64,000 bases of DNA from Corynebacterium resistens DSM 45100 (GCF_000177535.2 NC_015673.1:620001-684000), one strand, 5' to 3'. Numbered from the stretch's first letter, positions 35,901 through 44,407 are shown. Numbers and translations: made by a program. Notes: generated by a model from the letters alone, not told the origin.

Positions 35901-37904
35901 GGTAGCGATGTGGACCTAAAGGCCTTGATTGGGCCTTATGGGGAGACCGCCGCCGTGCCTGGCGTGCGTTGGAATTTGCAACGTCACTGGACGAACGCGC
36001 GCCCTGCCTCCGGCGGGGCAAGCGGTTTGCCGGGGACTCGGGTGGATCTGCCGGATGGGCGCGTGGCGTTTTCCACTGGCGCTGATCTTGTTCCGAGCGT
36101 GTTGGCATTGGCAGAAGCCGTAGCCGAGCAGGTAGCGCCGGGGGCGCAAGTGGTGGCAAGTGAAGAACATGCCGTTCTGCCGAGTGCCGGAGCCCTCACC
36201 GTCATGGCTTCAAAGAGCTTGGGCGGTTGGTCCGTGGAAATCTATGATGCCGAGACCACTGCTGCGATGCCGTTGGTAGGTGAGGCATTCATCAGCACGC
36301 TGGCGGGTGCTGGTTCTGCCGCTATTTCTTCCTTCGACGCCAAGGTGGGCGGCGATAATTCCTCTGCTACCGCCACAGGCTCTGCGACCGCGGGAGGCGA
36401 AGCTTCCGAGGGTACGGCAAAGTCCGCCACCTCGCGCACCAAGAACCACGCCCTACCGGAGGTGGATTCCGACGCGATGCGGTGGAGCCCCGAATCTGGG
36501 GAGTCCGTAGCTGATCGCCTGCGCGCGATCGTGAGTGAGTCCATGGGCTATGACGTGGAAGACTTGCCGGGTGAGCTGCCATTGATTGATTTGGGCTTGG
36601 ATTCCCTGATGGGCATGCGCATCAAGAACCGTGTGGAATACGACTTTGATTTGCCACCACTGCAGGTACAGACGCTGCGGGACGGTTCCGTCGATGACGT
36701 CATCAGCCTCGTCGAGCACATGGTGGCGGAAAAGAATGGTGCGCCGGAGCCCAGCGCTCGCGAAGAACAAGTCACGGATTACACCGCGAGTGCCGGTGGT
36801 GTAGCTCCTCGTGATGCCAGCGAGCGCCTTGTCTTCGCCACATGGGCCAAGGTTGTTGGTAAGGCTGCCCCGGGAGTGACCAGCACTTTGCCAGAAATTA
36901 CTGGGGAGCAAGCCCAAGCGTTGGCTGAGCGCTTGAGCGAGCGCTCCGGTGGCGACATCAGCGCCCAAGATGTCCTGGACGCCGAAACTATGGAGCCACT
37001 GGCCGAGCTGGTTCGCGCTAGTTTTGAAACCGCCGTGGAAGGAAATATCCGTGTGCTGCGCGCCCGTGATGATGAAAACACTGACGGTCCGCGTAAGCCA
37101 AGCGTGTTCCTGTTCCACCCCGCGGGTGGATCCTCTGTGGTCTTCCAACCGCTGATGCGCCGCTTGCCTGCTGATGTTCCGGTGTACGGTGTGGAGCGCC
37201 TAGAGGGCGAGTTGTCTGACCGCGCCGCGCAATACCTCGACGAGATCATCGAGTACTCCGCCGGACTGCCCATCATTCTCGGTGGTTGGAGCTTCGGCGG
37301 TGCCTTGGCTTATGAAGTTGCTAACCAGCTCGCACAACGTGCTGAGCGGGGAGAACCCACCGTGGAGATCTCGCGCATCGTGTTGCTGGATACAGTGCAG
37401 CCGAAGAACCCGGCCCCGGACACCCCAGAGGAAATGCATAAGCGCTGGGACCGGTACGCAGAGTTCGCTAAGCGCACCTACGGGTTGCCGATGGAAGTTC
37501 CACACGACCTGCTTGACGAACACGGCGAGGGTGTCATGCTCACCATGTTCCAACAGTTCTTGCAGTCCCCGGAGGTCGGTGGCCTCGGCCTACCGGCCGG
37601 AGTGCTGGAACACCAACGTGCCAGCTTTGTGGATAACCGCATTTTGGAATCACTGGACTTCGGCCAATGGGCCACAGTATCGGCTCCGGTGACGCTATTC
37701 CGGGCTGAGCGTATGCACGATGGTGCCATCGAGTTGGAGCCTGCGTACGCTGAGATTGCTGAAGATGGTGGTTGGGCGCAGATTGTCGATGATCTGACCA
37801 TCGTCCACTTGAATGGTGACCACCTGGCTATCGTGGATGAGCCCGAGATTGGCAAGGTCGGCAAGTACTTGGCACAACAGATCGACGAAGACCTTCGACG
37901 TTAG
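32949..37904 (+). CDS. pks13: Mycolic acid condensing polyketide synthase Pks13
   Basis: 1651 residues from ATG 32949; a longer upstream reading adds 43 non-family residues. Domains in order: ACP (Ser in FGLSSRDVV, about 52), ketosynthase (Cys in DTACSASLVS near 287, His in EAHGTGTILGDP, GSAKTNFGHTEAAAG), acyltransferase (Ser in GQSMGEIAAAF near 747), second ACP (LGLDSLMGMRIKNR near 1218) and thioesterase (GGWSFGGALAYE near 1447). It joins the FadD32-activated acyl chain to a carboxylated acyl-CoA in the final Claisen condensation, and the thioesterase transfers the product to trehalose. A Ser/Ala-rich linker precedes the second ACP. It is essential for mycolates in this group. Confidence 0.97.
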   Translation: MEDNLTAGSASSNDRPTSISGMRQWLRNWVAKTTGLSPEEITDERSMEEFGLSSRDVVILSGDLERLTGQNLDATVAYEFNSIAALSDYLINGRGSAESDTTFFPAQGSGSGQALTSEERDVAIVGVAGRYPGADNADEMWDMFVGYRSGVGELPAGRWSEYAADKEMTRRMADAVLTGGYLEDIAAFDAEFFGLSPLEAANMDPQQRIVLQLTWEALENAGIPANQLRGLPVGVFMASNNNDYGMLISADPAEAHPYALTGNSSAIIANRISYAFDFRGPSISVDTACSASLVSIHQAVRSLRDGDSKVAIAGGVNILANPFGTVAFSELGILSPTGRIHAFSDDADGIVRSDGAGVVVLKRLADARRDGDNVLAIIKGSAVNSDGRSNGLTAPNPDAQVDVLRAAYADAGISPLHVDYVEAHGTGTILGDPIEATALGTVLSGPREAANPLLLGSAKTNFGHTEAAAGVAGVIKVVKALEHGIIPPSLNYAGPNPYIDFDGTHLEVVEDAREWPEYSGRPVAGVSGFGFGGTNAHVVITAPEAQQPELAEDVTPAGGVVAVDEGVEPKFILPVSGLLPSRRRHAAEDLANWLEDHKDSKGVTLESVARALAGRNHGRSRGAVLASDFEQAIDGLRRLAEKRSGAHVKSADAPSTTGPVWVYSGFGSQHRKMGKDLYEMSPFFAARLRELDEVVQRESGWSLVEKILDDEQNFDTESAQVGITCIQIALTEFLQHLGAKPAAVVGQSMGEIAAAFAVGGLSKEDAVLVACHRSRLMGEGEDSLPEEKQGAMAVVEFGVEELATFTSEHSEFAKVEPAVYAAPGMTTVGGPREPVAKLVEHLEAEGKFARLLPVKGAGHTSMLDPILGELHFEIGDIQARPIHTPLYSTVDRGRVYRPGETLHDADYFVRCTRQPVWFRDATGQQFDDGFRTFVEISPNPVALMPLMNNSFAHDASDSKLLFVLKRKEPVAETVANCLAELYVQGSDVDLKALIGPYGETAAVPGVRWNLQRHWTNARPASGGASGLPGTRVDLPDGRVAFSTGADLVPSVLALAEAVAEQVAPGAQVVASEEHAVLPSAGALTVMASKSLGGWSVEIYDAETTAAMPLVGEAFISTLAGAGSAAISSFDAKVGGDNSSATATGSATAGGEASEGTAKSATSRTKNHALPEVDSDAMRWSPESGESVADRLRAIVSESMGYDVEDLPGELPLIDLGLDSLMGMRIKNRVEYDFDLPPLQVQTLRDGSVDDVISLVEHMVAEKNGAPEPSAREEQVTDYTASAGGVAPRDASERLVFATWAKVVGKAAPGVTSTLPEITGEQAQALAERLSERSGGDISAQDVLDAETMEPLAELVRASFETAVEGNIRVLRARDDENTDGPRKPSVFLFHPAGGSSVVFQPLMRRLPADVPVYGVERLEGELSDRAAQYLDEIIEYSAGLPIILGGWSFGGALAYEVANQLAQRAERGEPTVEISRIVLLDTVQPKNPAPDTPEEMHKRWDRYAEFAKRTYGLPMEVPHDLLDEHGEGVMLTMFQQFLQSPEVGGLGLPAGVLEHQRASFVDNRILESLDFGQWATVSAPVTLFRAERMHDGAIELEPAYAEIAEDGGWAQIVDDLTIVHLNGDHLAIVDEPEIGKVGKYLAQQIDEDLRR

Positions 37905-37982
37905 CGCTATAGCTCCTCCCTGCAGTCGTCACACAAGCCGATGGGCTCTTAAGGTGACAGCTGGGGGTGAGAGCGGGCGCAG

Positions 37983-38008
37983 CGTGGCGTCGAAAAAGCT
38001 AAAAAGAA
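37983..38008 (+). repeat. Dispersed motif between pks13 and accD4
   Basis: CGTGGCGTCGAAAAAGCTAA, the closest copy to the consensus (GTGGCGTCGA then A-rich). With the copy at 39625-39644 it forms an inverted pair around accD4. Confidence 0.65.
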
Positions 38009-38043
38009 CTACAGGAAACCCCAAACCACCGGAAGGAAATCCA

Positions 38044-39591
38044 GTGACGGACACCACCGCCGAGAAGCTCAAGGGGCTGCAGGAGCGCCTAGACATGGCG
38101 CAGGATCCGGGCTCTGAAAAAGCCAAGGCCAAGCGCGATGAGGCCGGTTTCACGACTCCGCGTCAGCGTATTGATGCGCTGCTCGATGAAGGGTCTTTTA
38201 CAGAAATCGGTGCGCTGGGGCGTACTCCCGGTGATAAGGATGCCCCTTACGGTGACGGTGTGGTCACTGGATATGGCCGAGTAAATGGCCGTGCGGTGGC
38301 AGTCTACGCACACGATAAGACGGTGTACGGCGGTTCGGTGGGCGAGACTTTCGGCAAGAAAGTCATGGAAGTCATGGATATGGCCACCCGCATTGGTTGC
38401 CCCGTGATCGGCATTAATGATTCCGGTGGTGCGCGAATCCAGGATGCGGTGACCTCCCTGGCTATGTACTCGGAGATCGCGCGCCGCCAGTTGCCATTGA
38501 GTGGCCAGAGCCCGCAGATCTCCATTCTGCTCGGGCCATCGGCCGGTGGTGCGGTGTATGCACCGGTCACCACGGACTTCGTGATTGCAGTCGAGGGGCG
38601 CACTCAGATGTTTGTGACCGGACCTGCGGTGATCGAATCGGTCACCGGTGAAAAGGTCAGCATGGAGGAGCTCGGCGGTGCCCGGCAGCAGGCTCGCAAC
38701 GGTAACGTTTCCTATGTCGCTGGTAGCGAGGAAGAAGCTTTCAATTACGTCAAGGACTTGATGGAGTTCTTGCCATCGAGCGTGTTTGATGACCCGCAAG
38801 AGTTCTGGGCGCCATCGGACGAGCTGACGGAACGCGATTGCGAGCTCAGCGACATCATTCCCGATGATCCCAATGCGGGCTACGACATTATGGATGTGCT
38901 CACCCGCATTTTCGATGACGATAACGTGCTGGAGGTCCAGGAGGACTACGGCCCGAACGTGGTTACTGCTTTCGCGCGCATTGAAGGTCGCAGCGTGGGC
39001 GTGGTCGCGAACCAACCGATGGTGTTGGCAGGCTGTCTTGATGCGGATGCGGCGGATAAGGCTGCCCGCTTCATCCGGATCTGTGATGCGTACAACATCC
39101 CGCTCGTGTGGGTGGTGGATACTCCGGGCTACATGCCGGGTGTGGAGCAGGAGAAGCTGGGCCTTATCCACCGTGGTGCCAAGCTGGGTTTTGCAACTCT
39201 GGAAGCCACTGTCCCCAAGGTGACCGTCGTTGTGCGCAAGGCCTTCGGCGGCGGTTACGCAGTGATGGGATCGAAGAACATGGGTGCGGATATCAACTTG
39301 GCATGGCCCACTGCCCAGATTGCTGTGATGGGTGCCGAGGCTGCTGTGGTCATGATGCAAGGCAAGCAGCTGGCCGCCATGCCGCCTGAGCAGCGCCCCG
39401 TTGCAAAGAAGATGTTCGTGGACTTCTACAACGCGAACATGACGAGCCCTTATGTTGCTGCCGAGCGTGGCTACCTAGATGCAGTGATCGAGCCACAGGA
39501 TACCCGCGTGCGCTTGCGTCAAGCCATGCGCCAGCTGCGCGATAAGAATGTTCTGGAGCCGGTCAAGAAGCACAATATTGCCCCCATGTAG
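38044..39591 (+). CDS. accD4: Acyl-CoA carboxylase beta subunit AccD4 (AccD3 of C. glutamicum)
   Basis: 515 residues from GTG 38044, preceded by GGAAGGAAA at good spacing. It is the carboxyltransferase that, with AccA3/AccD5-type partners, makes the carboxylated acyl-CoA extender for Pks13. Crotonase-like blocks are GINDSGGARIQDAV with the first oxyanion hole, LLGPSAGGAVYAPVTTDF, RTQMFVTGPAVIESVTGE and, in the second half, DTPGYMPGVEQE and KAFGGGYAVMGSKNMGAD. The upstream region of the same reading frame encodes no family sequence. Confidence 0.95.
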   Translation: MTDTTAEKLKGLQERLDMAQDPGSEKAKAKRDEAGFTTPRQRIDALLDEGSFTEIGALGRTPGDKDAPYGDGVVTGYGRVNGRAVAVYAHDKTVYGGSVGETFGKKVMEVMDMATRIGCPVIGINDSGGARIQDAVTSLAMYSEIARRQLPLSGQSPQISILLGPSAGGAVYAPVTTDFVIAVEGRTQMFVTGPAVIESVTGEKVSMEELGGARQQARNGNVSYVAGSEEEAFNYVKDLMEFLPSSVFDDPQEFWAPSDELTERDCELSDIIPDDPNAGYDIMDVLTRIFDDDNVLEVQEDYGPNVVTAFARIEGRSVGVVANQPMVLAGCLDADAADKAARFIRICDAYNIPLVWVVDTPGYMPGVEQEKLGLIHRGAKLGFATLEATVPKVTVVVRKAFGGGYAVMGSKNMGADINLAWPTAQIAVMGAEAAVVMMQGKQLAAMPPEQRPVAKKMFVDFYNANMTSPYVAAERGYLDAVIEPQDTRVRLRQAMRQLRDKNVLEPVKKHNIAPM

Positions 39592-39624
39592 CCACCTGTG
39601 TTGGCTGCGGTGGTGTTGGGCTTA

Positions 39625-39644
39625 CTTTTGGCTCGACGCCACCT
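39625..39644 (-). repeat. Dispersed motif after accD4, inverted
   Basis: cttttggctcgacgccacct, 30 bases after the accD4 stop. On the minus strand it is AGGTGGCGTCGAGCCAAAAG. It faces the copy upstream of accD4. Confidence 0.65.
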
Positions 39645-39801
39645 CGTGCTTGCCCTTGAACAGGTCAAAAGGGGTTGGGGGGCGCGTGGCATCGCTGTGA
39701 CTGGAGTGGCTGTTGGGGCTAATGTTTCGTGTGGGATAGTTTTTCGGTGTAACGTAAACCTGTATTCCGCCGATGGGTGAAGCGTAACTAGAAGGGTATT
39801 T

Positions 39802-41502
39802 ATGCTGGGAAATACACAAGCCTCATCTAAATTGCAGGATCTTAAACATTTCGGTGAAGCCGCGTGGGCTGAGACGCACGCCATTGCTACCGGCCTAGGT
39901 ACTGCGCTGAAATCCGGCGTGGTGGTTAAGGGTGGTGGCCCTCGTGGCAAGGCGAAGCTCGTGGAAAGTATCGTCCGCTACGGCTTCACTGCCGCGCGCC
40001 AAGCGTGGTACGCCGCGGAAAGCGCGCCCGATCGCACGGCCATCATTGATGACCTAGGGGAGCGTACCTATGCTGAGGTGCGCGAAGATGCACTGGCGCT
40101 CGCGCGTGCACTGCAACGCATGGGGTTGGGGCCGGAAAAGAATATTGCGGTCATGGCACGAAACTCCCGCGTGATCCTATACCCGTTGATCGCCAAGGGC
40201 TTTATCGGCGCAAATATTTGCCTGCTCAATCCGGCTTCCAGTGCCATCCAGTTGCAGAAGACGATGGAGGAACTGGATGTGCATGCCATCGTTATCGACG
40301 AAGAGTTTGCGGGACATTTGCCGGCCGATTACTCGCGCGCCAAGGTGATCATTGGGCATGCCGAGGATCTGCATAATCCCAAAGCGCCAAATCCGGAGTG
40401 GGAGACGTTCCAGCAAGTTATCGAGCGCGCTCCTTCGGAGGCGGAAGAAAAGCTCCCCGTAATTCCAAAGCGGGGCACGATCATCATCATGAGCTCGGGT
40501 ACCTCTGGCACCCCGAAGGCAGTGGTTCACCGAGAGCCGCTGATTCCGACGCCCCTCGCAGACCTCGTCACGTGGATCCCTTGGCGGGCGGAAATGATGA
40601 TTCAACAAACTGCCTCCATGTTCCACTCGTGGGGATGGGGCAATATCAACCTGATTTTTGCCCATCGTGCGACTGTAGTGCTGCGCCGCGTTTTCGATCC
40701 GGTGCAAGCCATGGAGGATGCTGAACGTTACCAAGTCAACGGGATCATTACCTCCCCAATCTTCATCAAGGAGCAGCTGAAGGCTGCTCAGCAGGGCGCG
40801 TACGATACTTCCTCGCTGGAATTCATTGTGTCCTCTGGCAATGCCATGCACGAAGACCTTATTCGTGGCCTGCATCAGCAATTCGGTCCGGTGGTCTGCA
40901 ACTTCTACGGCTCCACGGAAAACAGCGTGGTGGCAATCGCGACCAAGGAAGAGCTGGCTGAAGAACCCGCTTTGGCAGGCCGACCCGTGCGTGGTGTGCG
41001 TGTGAAGATCTTGGATGACGAAGGCAACGTCTTGCCGGCAAACACTCCGGGGCGCATCTACGCTCGTGGCACGATGTCCATGCGCCGATACGCGAATTCC
41101 CGTGATCAGATGAAAATCCAACACGGCCTGTTGGAGATCGGTGACCGCGGGTACCTCGACGATGATGGTCGACTGTTTGTGCTGGGACGCGCAGATGACA
41201 TGATCATCGTCGGCGGAGAGAACGTATATCCACGCAGCGTGGAAGAAGTGCTAGCGCCAATGCCAGGTGTACGGGATCTTTTTGCCATGGGCGTGGACGA
41301 TGAAGAAACATTCAAGCGCATGGCCGTCTGGATTGTCCGTGATGACAACCCAGAGGGCGAAGCGCTGACCAAGGAGTCCGTTCAGGACTGGATCCGAGCG
41401 AACCTCGCAGAGCATTCCGTGCCCCGCGAAGTGACGTTCATGGACAAGCTTCCCCGGAACCCAACGGGGAAGGTTATGCCACGGATGCTTCCCAACACCT
41501 AA
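39802..41502 (+). CDS. Acyl-CoA synthetase, FadD2-like
   Basis: 566 residues. AMP-forming ligase motifs are SSGTSGTPKAVVHRE (P-loop), FYGSTENSVVAIAT, GDRGYLDDDGRLFVLGRADDMIIVGGENVYP and the catalytic Lys in NPTGKVMPR. The N-terminal 70 residues resemble the FadD2/FadD12 subgroup of Corynebacteriales. It probably activates fatty acids as CoA thioesters for the locus, but the chain length is not readable. It is set apart from accD4 by a 210-base gap holding the motif copy. Confidence 0.85.
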   Translation: MLGNTQASSKLQDLKHFGEAAWAETHAIATGLGTALKSGVVVKGGGPRGKAKLVESIVRYGFTAARQAWYAAESAPDRTAIIDDLGERTYAEVREDALALARALQRMGLGPEKNIAVMARNSRVILYPLIAKGFIGANICLLNPASSAIQLQKTMEELDVHAIVIDEEFAGHLPADYSRAKVIIGHAEDLHNPKAPNPEWETFQQVIERAPSEAEEKLPVIPKRGTIIIMSSGTSGTPKAVVHREPLIPTPLADLVTWIPWRAEMMIQQTASMFHSWGWGNINLIFAHRATVVLRRVFDPVQAMEDAERYQVNGIITSPIFIKEQLKAAQQGAYDTSSLEFIVSSGNAMHEDLIRGLHQQFGPVVCNFYGSTENSVVAIATKEELAEEPALAGRPVRGVRVKILDDEGNVLPANTPGRIYARGTMSMRRYANSRDQMKIQHGLLEIGDRGYLDDDGRLFVLGRADDMIIVGGENVYPRSVEEVLAPMPGVRDLFAMGVDDEETFKRMAVWIVRDDNPEGEALTKESVQDWIRANLAEHSVPREVTFMDKLPRNPTGKVMPRMLPNT

Positions 41503-41559
41503 CATTTTCGGGCCTATACAGATAGAATCAACAAGGCCTAAATCTGACTGGAGATAATA

Positions 41560-42360
41560 ATGAAGAAAATTGCTCGTATTCTGACCGCGACGGTCGCTAT
41601 TGCCGGTGCCGTCATGGGTGTAGCTCCTGCAGCGCAGGCTGCTCCCGGAAACACAGTTTTGCTTGGTGACTCCTACTTCGCCAACACTTCCTTCAAGCAG
41701 CTCTTCGAGGCTCGCACAAAGGGCGGCCCGAAGTGCATCCAAGGTAACTTCCGTGTTGCCACGGAATTGCAGCGCCTGACTGGTGCTCGTGTAGATGACT
41801 ACTCTTGCAACGGCAAGGAACTGTACCTGGGGCGCGAGCCACTGGAAGCTCGCGTGGATCAAGCTATCCGCGATGGAAAGCTGAACCGCAACACCCGCAA
41901 CGTGCCAATCATGGTTGGTGCTAATGACACTTACCGCACCTTGGATCCGATCGATAACCGCGCTGCCGCTCGTTCCTACGACCGCATCGCTGCCAAGATT
42001 AAGCGTGCAGCTCCCGGCGCTCGCATCCAGTTCGTGAGCTACCCACACTTGACCAATGAGCGTGCGGGCCTGTGCCTGATCCGTCCAAATGGCCTGCCAC
42101 CAATTGAGGCTCCATTCCCAATCGTGAAGGAGGCTGAGCGCCAGCTCTGGCGCCAGTCCCACGATGCCGCTAAGCGCAATGGTGGTGTGTTCGTTGACCT
42201 GCACCGCTCCACCCGCGGTCACGATACTTGCCAGCCAGGGGGCAAGGCATGGGTTGCTGGCGTGCTGGATAACCAGACTCCGCAGTACAACCTGACCTTG
42301 CACATGTCCCACACGGGTGTGACGAATGCTGCCAAGCAGATTGGCGCTGCTCTGCAGTAA
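41560..42360 (+). CDS. Secreted SGNH/GDSL-family hydrolase
   Basis: 266 residues. The signal peptide (MKKIARILTATVAIAGAVMGVAPAAQA) ends near residue 27. Block I is VLLGDSYFA, block III MVGANDTYR, and block V HMSHTGVTNAA with the catalytic His; a likely Asp lies just before it. Several Cys (KCIQ, YSCNG, GLCLI, DTCQPG) could form two disulfides. Such esterases act on acyl or acetyl esters outside the cell. Its position next to mycolate genes makes an envelope lipid substrate plausible. The substrate is unknown. Confidence 0.85.
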   Translation: MKKIARILTATVAIAGAVMGVAPAAQAAPGNTVLLGDSYFANTSFKQLFEARTKGGPKCIQGNFRVATELQRLTGARVDDYSCNGKELYLGREPLEARVDQAIRDGKLNRNTRNVPIMVGANDTYRTLDPIDNRAAARSYDRIAAKIKRAAPGARIQFVSYPHLTNERAGLCLIRPNGLPPIEAPFPIVKEAERQLWRQSHDAAKRNGGVFVDLHRSTRGHDTCQPGGKAWVAGVLDNQTPQYNLTLHMSHTGVTNAAKQIGAALQ

Positions 42361-42368
42361 AGCGAACC

Positions 42369-42400
42369 GGGGCTAGCTCGCGTAATGCGAAAGCTAGCCG
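42369..42400. terminator. Hairpin between convergent SGNH hydrolase and DUF6230 operon
   Basis: GGCTAGCTCGC pairs with GCG and AGCTAGCC (small AA bulge). No clear T-tract follows. The stop codon of the minus-strand gene lies inside its right arm. Confidence 0.5.
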
Positions 42401-43287
42401 ATCCTATTACCTGCGCCGGCAACGAGTTTGTCGGCTTTCACGAAATAGGTATCCATCGTGCCATTGAGCATCACGAGCTGCTCAGACAAAGCATCCGGAT
42501 TTCCGAGGCCGATCTTTTTCGCCTCTTTCTGGATCTGCTTTGGCGCCATGGTGGCGTCGATAGTAAGCGGGAAAAGTGGCACCCCGGCCAACCGAGGTGT
42601 GACGGTCAGCTTAGAAACCACGATGTGAAAATTGCCTTCCAAGGTTGTCGTCTGGCCCCGTCCAGTGCGCTGCCAGATATCGCCGCCAGCGCCCGCGGAT
42701 TCGCGAGAATCCGGGAAATCCACGCTTAGATTCTTCAGCACGGCCTTGTTCGCATCAATGCGAATGGCGGGCTTCAGTCCTTGCGGGGTCTGTTGCTGAA
42801 TGAGGGAAAGCTTCACCTTCCCCAGCAGCGCGGTTTCATCCGTCTTGATGGTGAACGTGCCGTTTTGTAGCGGCTTGAGGCCTTGGATTGGGCCGGGAGG
42901 AGTGAGATCCATCCGGTAGCGTTCTGGGATCTCCGGGGGCTTGATGCGCGGAGGTTTGGGCAACTGCGGAGGCTTCGGCAACGGTGGCAGGCCGGGAATG
43001 GGGTTAGCTTGCTGATTGCGCTGGTGGGAACGGATTTTCGCGCCCTGATCATCGCGTGCGCCGTTGCCGCCACCCGGCTGATCGCCTTGTCCAGTGTTCT
43101 TCTGCCCACCTGGAATATTGTTTTGCGCCGGCTTCCCACCGGGCACGCCTGGCAAATTGATGGGTGGCAGGCCGGGAATCGCTAGCTGAGCCAGCGCTTC
43201 CGGAGCCGCGGCCGCCCCAATGCCGAACACGACGGCAGCGGTCAGCACACCACCAGTGACAGCTTTGCGCGTAGATAATTTACCCAT
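42394..43287 (-). CDS. Secreted proline-rich protein of the DUF6230/DUF6114 operon
   Basis: 297 residues from ATG 43287, overlapping the upstream stop by eight bases (ATGGGTAA). The signal peptide (MGKLSTRKAVTGG, then VLTAAVVFGIGAAA) ends near AL-AQ. A Pro/Gly/Asn-rich stretch (LPPINLPGVPGGK, LPPLPKPPQLPKPP) of about 80 residues is followed by a beta-rich C-terminal domain (TFTIKTDETALLGKVKLSLI, TLEGNFHIVVSKLTV). I do not recognise that domain. The segment resembles the DUF6230 protein in style (a mature domain with a TLNG/LEG pattern), so a shared fold is possible. Function unknown. Confidence 0.7.
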   Translation of the reverse strand: MGKLSTRKAVTGGVLTAAVVFGIGAAAAPEALAQLAIPGLPPINLPGVPGGKPAQNNIPGGQKNTGQGDQPGGGNGARDDQGAKIRSHQRNQQANPIPGLPPLPKPPQLPKPPRIKPPEIPERYRMDLTPPGPIQGLKPLQNGTFTIKTDETALLGKVKLSLIQQQTPQGLKPAIRIDANKAVLKNLSVDFPDSRESAGAGGDIWQRTGRGQTTTLEGNFHIVVSKLTVTPRLAGVPLFPLTIDATMAPKQIQKEAKKIGLGNPDALSEQLVMLNGTMDTYFVKADKLVAGAGNRIG

Positions 43288-43795
43288 GCTGAGCCTCGTG
43301 TTCCTCCGTGGGCGAACCACTGTATTCTGCCGATTCGTAAGCTTCGTCCTCTACTTCTTCTACCTCGTTGCTGGCCTCATCGTTTTTCTGGTCGACGCCA
43401 CCCCGGTTCTTCTCGCCCGGCGCCCACGATAGGGCCAAGGCGCCACCGATAAGTGCGCATAGTGTGCCGACCACGAATCCACCAATGTTGGAGAGTGGGA
43501 GTGCAACGATGCCGAGGATCATGGCGGCTACTCCAGCAAGCAGCCGCATTTCCGCTTTAAACCAGCACATGAGGCCACAGGTGATGAGCAGTGCGCCAAT
43601 CAAGAGTGTGGAAACACCCGAAATCGTGGCGACCTGAATCACGATATTTGATACCTCAAGGCTGAGGTAGGCCGGTGTGATCATGATGATCCCGGAAAGG
43701 ATCATGAACAGGCCACCGCCGAAGGGCCTTGCTTTACGCCAGCGGGTGAAACGGTTTGTGGTTTCTTTCAGATCGGTTTTAGCAGGCTGCGTCAT
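43280..43795 (-). CDS. DUF6114 family membrane protein
   Basis: 171 residues with four hydrophobic segments after a short basic N-terminus. The opening RWRKARPFGGGLFMILSGI fits DUF6114, known from Streptomyces and corynebacteria, where it lies beside DUF6230. The C-terminal 45 residues are acidic and disordered (NEVEEVEDEAYESAEY) and hold a dispersed-motif copy. It overlaps the DUF6230 gene by 17 bases and the third gene by eight. The function is unknown; topology and partners suggest an envelope complex. Confidence 0.78.
   Translation of the reverse strand: MTQPAKTDLKETTNRFTRWRKARPFGGGLFMILSGIIMITPAYLSLEVSNIVIQVATISGVSTLLIGALLITCGLMCWFKAEMRLLAGVAAMILGIVALPLSNIGGFVVGTLCALIGGALALSWAPGEKNRGGVDQKNDEASNEVEEVEDEAYESAEYSGSPTEEHEAQHG
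43382..43402 (-). repeat. Dispersed motif in the DUF6114 3' region
   Basis: gtttttctggtcgacgccac on the plus strand; GTGGCGTCGACCAGAAAAAC on the minus strand, in gene direction, encoding Gly-Gly-Val-Asp-Gln-Lys-Asn. Confidence 0.6.
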
Positions 43796-44348
43796 TTGGA
43801 TTGACTAGGGAGATCTTGCTGCCGGCTGCAGTGAGCTGATCGGCAGACAGGGAGGAAGTGGCAATGGTCTGGCCGTTGGCAATAATGCGCTGGGCGGTGA
43901 GGCCCCACGAGCCTGGTTCGGCCTTGTCATCCAACTGGCTGGCATCCACACCAATCTGGGGTTTCTCCAAGGTCAAGCCACCACCGATATCTTTAGCGCC
44001 GATGACCATGTTCTTGGCGGTGAAGTTATCGCCGGGAACCAGCATTTGGAAGCGCTTATCGCCCATGCCAGGAATCTTGACCGGCGCGGTCATGCAGACG
44101 TCAGAGACTCTGGCGTTCTTAATCTTGAGGCGAGAAACTGCTTCTTGACCGGTGTGGAGCTTGTCCGCATCCGTGAAGAGGTTGAATCCTTCACCGTTGA
44201 GGGTGCCGACCTTCATGTTGAAGATGGTGTTGGATAGCGCCAAGTTGGCGGAAACGCCACCTTGGGCGACGGCTACTCCCATGCCAGCAGTGGCAAGGAG
44301 GCCAGCGCCAAGGACGCCGGCGAAGCGAAGTTTACGTGTGTATCCCAT
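43779..44348 (-). CDS. DUF6230 family protein
   Basis: 189 residues. An N-terminal hydrophobic segment (FAGVLGAGLLATAGMGVAVAQ) acts as signal or anchor. The mature part has VGTLNGEGFNLFTDAD, KIKNARVSDVCMTAPVKIPG and IGGGLTLEKPQIGVDASQLDD, the DUF6230 pattern. Cys pairs near VCMTAP and the C-terminal DAAC may bridge. It heads the three-gene operon with DUF6114 and the Pro-rich secreted protein. The function is unknown. Confidence 0.78.
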   Translation of the reverse strand: MGYTRKLRFAGVLGAGLLATAGMGVAVAQGGVSANLALSNTIFNMKVGTLNGEGFNLFTDADKLHTGQEAVSRLKIKNARVSDVCMTAPVKIPGMGDKRFQMLVPGDNFTAKNMVIGAKDIGGGLTLEKPQIGVDASQLDDKAEPGSWGLTAQRIIANGQTIATSSLSADQLTAAGSKISLVNPNDAAC

Positions 44349-44407
44349 GCGGGAATAATATCGCCTACCTAAATGTACGTCTGGGAAATAAAATAATAAG
44401 CATCGAA

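Noticed and set aside
38089..39360. 423-codon open frame opposite accD4
   Set aside because: Antisense of accD4; no ribosome-binding site or family motif.
41503..41559. GGGCCT/AGGCCT inverted sequence as a terminator
   Set aside because: Stem too short and loop too long for a convincing terminator.
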